Shown: piece after piece, positions 40,202 through 40,712 of the stretch | How positions within the stretch are numbered: the first letter of the stretch is position 1 | How the letters are laid out: the number at the start of each line of letters is the position of its first letter | Source: Cacconaster sp045601245 | GTDB lineage: Bacteria > Bacteroidota > Bacteroidia > Bacteroidales > UBA932 | Direction: 5' to 3' | Assembly (NCBI GenBank): GCA_045601245.1 | Contig: JAZRZH010000039.1 | Span: 1 to 40,712, forward strand | DNA: 40,712 nt | Translations under genes and position numbers: made by a program | Notes under the pieces: model-generated | Told to the model about the DNA's origin: nothing | Databases searched by the model: none | The model's input: the letters and a program-made list of their open reading frames with translations, nothing else

Positions 40202-40540
40202 ATGTACTTCGAAGATTATGAGAATGCGGGACAGCAGGAGCGTTCAGGCGACGATGTCTATTCAAAACCGGTAAGAGCCGGCAAGCGCACCTACTTTTTT
40301 GACGTCAAGGCAACCAAGGGAAACGACTATTATCTGACCATAACCGAAAGCAAGCGCCGCATCGAACGCGACGGCCGCTATGTTTACGACAAGCACAAGA
40401 TCTTCCTCTACAAAGAGGATTTCGAGAAATTTGCCGACGGACTCCAGGAAGTCGTCAACTACATCAAGGAGCGCTGCCCGGTCACCGAAGCGCAACCGTC
40501 AGGAGACTCGTTCTCCAATGTCGAATTCGAAGAACTCTAG
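40202..40540 (+). CDS. PUR-family DNA/RNA-binding protein (DUF3276)
   Basis: The 112-residue protein carries a PUR-alpha-like fold: SKPVRAGKRTYFFDVKATKG, NDYYLTITESKRRIE, then KHKIFLYKEDFEKFADGLQE and VVNYIKERC. In Bacteroidetes and spirochetes such proteins bind single-stranded nucleic acid. It is divergently transcribed from nusB and has its own promoter. Confidence 0.92.
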   Translation: MYFEDYENAGQQERSGDDVYSKPVRAGKRTYFFDVKATKGNDYYLTITESKRRIERDGRYVYDKHKIFLYKEDFEKFADGLQEVVNYIKERCPVTEAQPSGDSFSNVEFEEL

Positions 40541-40622
40541 ATAAACTAACAACAAAAAACCGGCCGCTGAAGCGAGGGCACTGAAAAAGGTGCCTCTCAC
40601 GAAGGCCTCTCAGATTAACACG

Positions 40623-40663
40623 AATGAAGGATGATCGAGATTCTCGACATCCTTCATTTTTTT
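40623..40663 (+). terminator. Rho-independent terminator
   Basis: An 11-bp stem AATGAAGGATG/CATCCTTCATT (40623-40633 with 40648-40658), with a further TCGAG/CTCGA pairing inside, is followed by a T-run. It ends the PUR-gene transcript. The 80 bases before it (from about 40560) hold no gene. Confidence 0.8.
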
Positions 40664-40712
40664 CGATTCTCGGAACGTTGATTTTAGTCAACGAGGATAT
40701 TTTCGACCATTT

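Noticed and set aside
39229..40221. A 330-residue open frame antisense to nusB
   Set aside because: The real gene is nusB on the minus strand; the antisense product has no recognisable family and runs through the nusB promoter.
40541..40622. A small RNA after the PUR-family gene
   Set aside because: A weak GGGCAC/GTGCC pairing exists, but no promoter was seen; it is more simply the 3' untranslated region before the terminator.

Overview
The window is a 40.7 kb piece of a Bacteroidales chromosome, probably a gut-type lineage with balanced base composition. Three things point there. Promoters carry the Bacteroidetes -7 box TAnnTTTG. The gene families are typical of the phylum: PUR/DUF3276 protein, DUF5606 protein, long NusB, ATP-dependent PEP carboxykinase, GlnS, CpsB with a BY-kinase, and many short lipoproteins. 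Purine-rich ribosome binding sites are largely absent. Genus cannot be fixed from the sequence alone.

Layout. 1-9963 is housekeeping: the start of RNase HI, pdxA, an outer-membrane barrel, recG-nfo, pckA, a RecQ-family helicase, rubrerythrin, a prolyl-tRNA editing protein and a small VTT/DedA membrane protein. 9964-12080 is a decayed accessory patch. It holds two copies of a 77-bp hairpin repeat, a truncated Rpn-type nuclease, a GC-rich foldable stretch, a 45-codon ORF, a short template-repeat-like segment, and a full-length gene for an Avd-like protein, the accessory factor of diversity-generating retroelements (DGRs). 12081-24465 is a leftward nine-gene locus. In transcription order it encodes a DUF4384-like exported protein, an LPP20-like exported protein, an ECF sigma factor, a one-TM putative anti-sigma protein, a transglutaminase-like exported protein, an exported caspase-like protease, an outer-membrane barrel, a lipoprotein with five near-identical Ig-like (Big_2) repeats, and a 1114-residue lipoprotein with three C-type-lectin-like (FISUMP) modules. 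24584-25518 is an XRE/PIN toxin-antitoxin pair. 25673-29303 holds yicC, two small lipoproteins and glnS. 29379-34637 holds a SIMPL-domain protein, small membrane proteins, and the capsule or exopolysaccharide export set cpsB-wzc-wza. 34676-40113 is a leftward housekeeping operon nusB-yajC-ybbR-coaE-DUF5606-rimO-fabG, with a divergent PUR-family gene at the right end.

The most interesting part is 11.1-24.5 kb. The last lectin module of the 1114-residue lipoprotein and a short segment just downstream of the avd-like gene differ almost only where that segment has adenine (8 of 9 differences in 60 bases). That is the signature of adenine-directed mutagenesis by a DGR. The order (variable gene, avd, template-like segment) is canonical, but no reverse transcriptase is present where one is expected, and the template-like segment is cut off halfway. 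This suggests a DGR that has lost its RT, or one served in trans. The diversified lectin ends an apparent sigma-factor-linked operon with an exported caspase-like protease and a transglutaminase-like protein. Together they look like a surface recognition module coupled to periplasmic or surface proteolysis. That functional link is inference.
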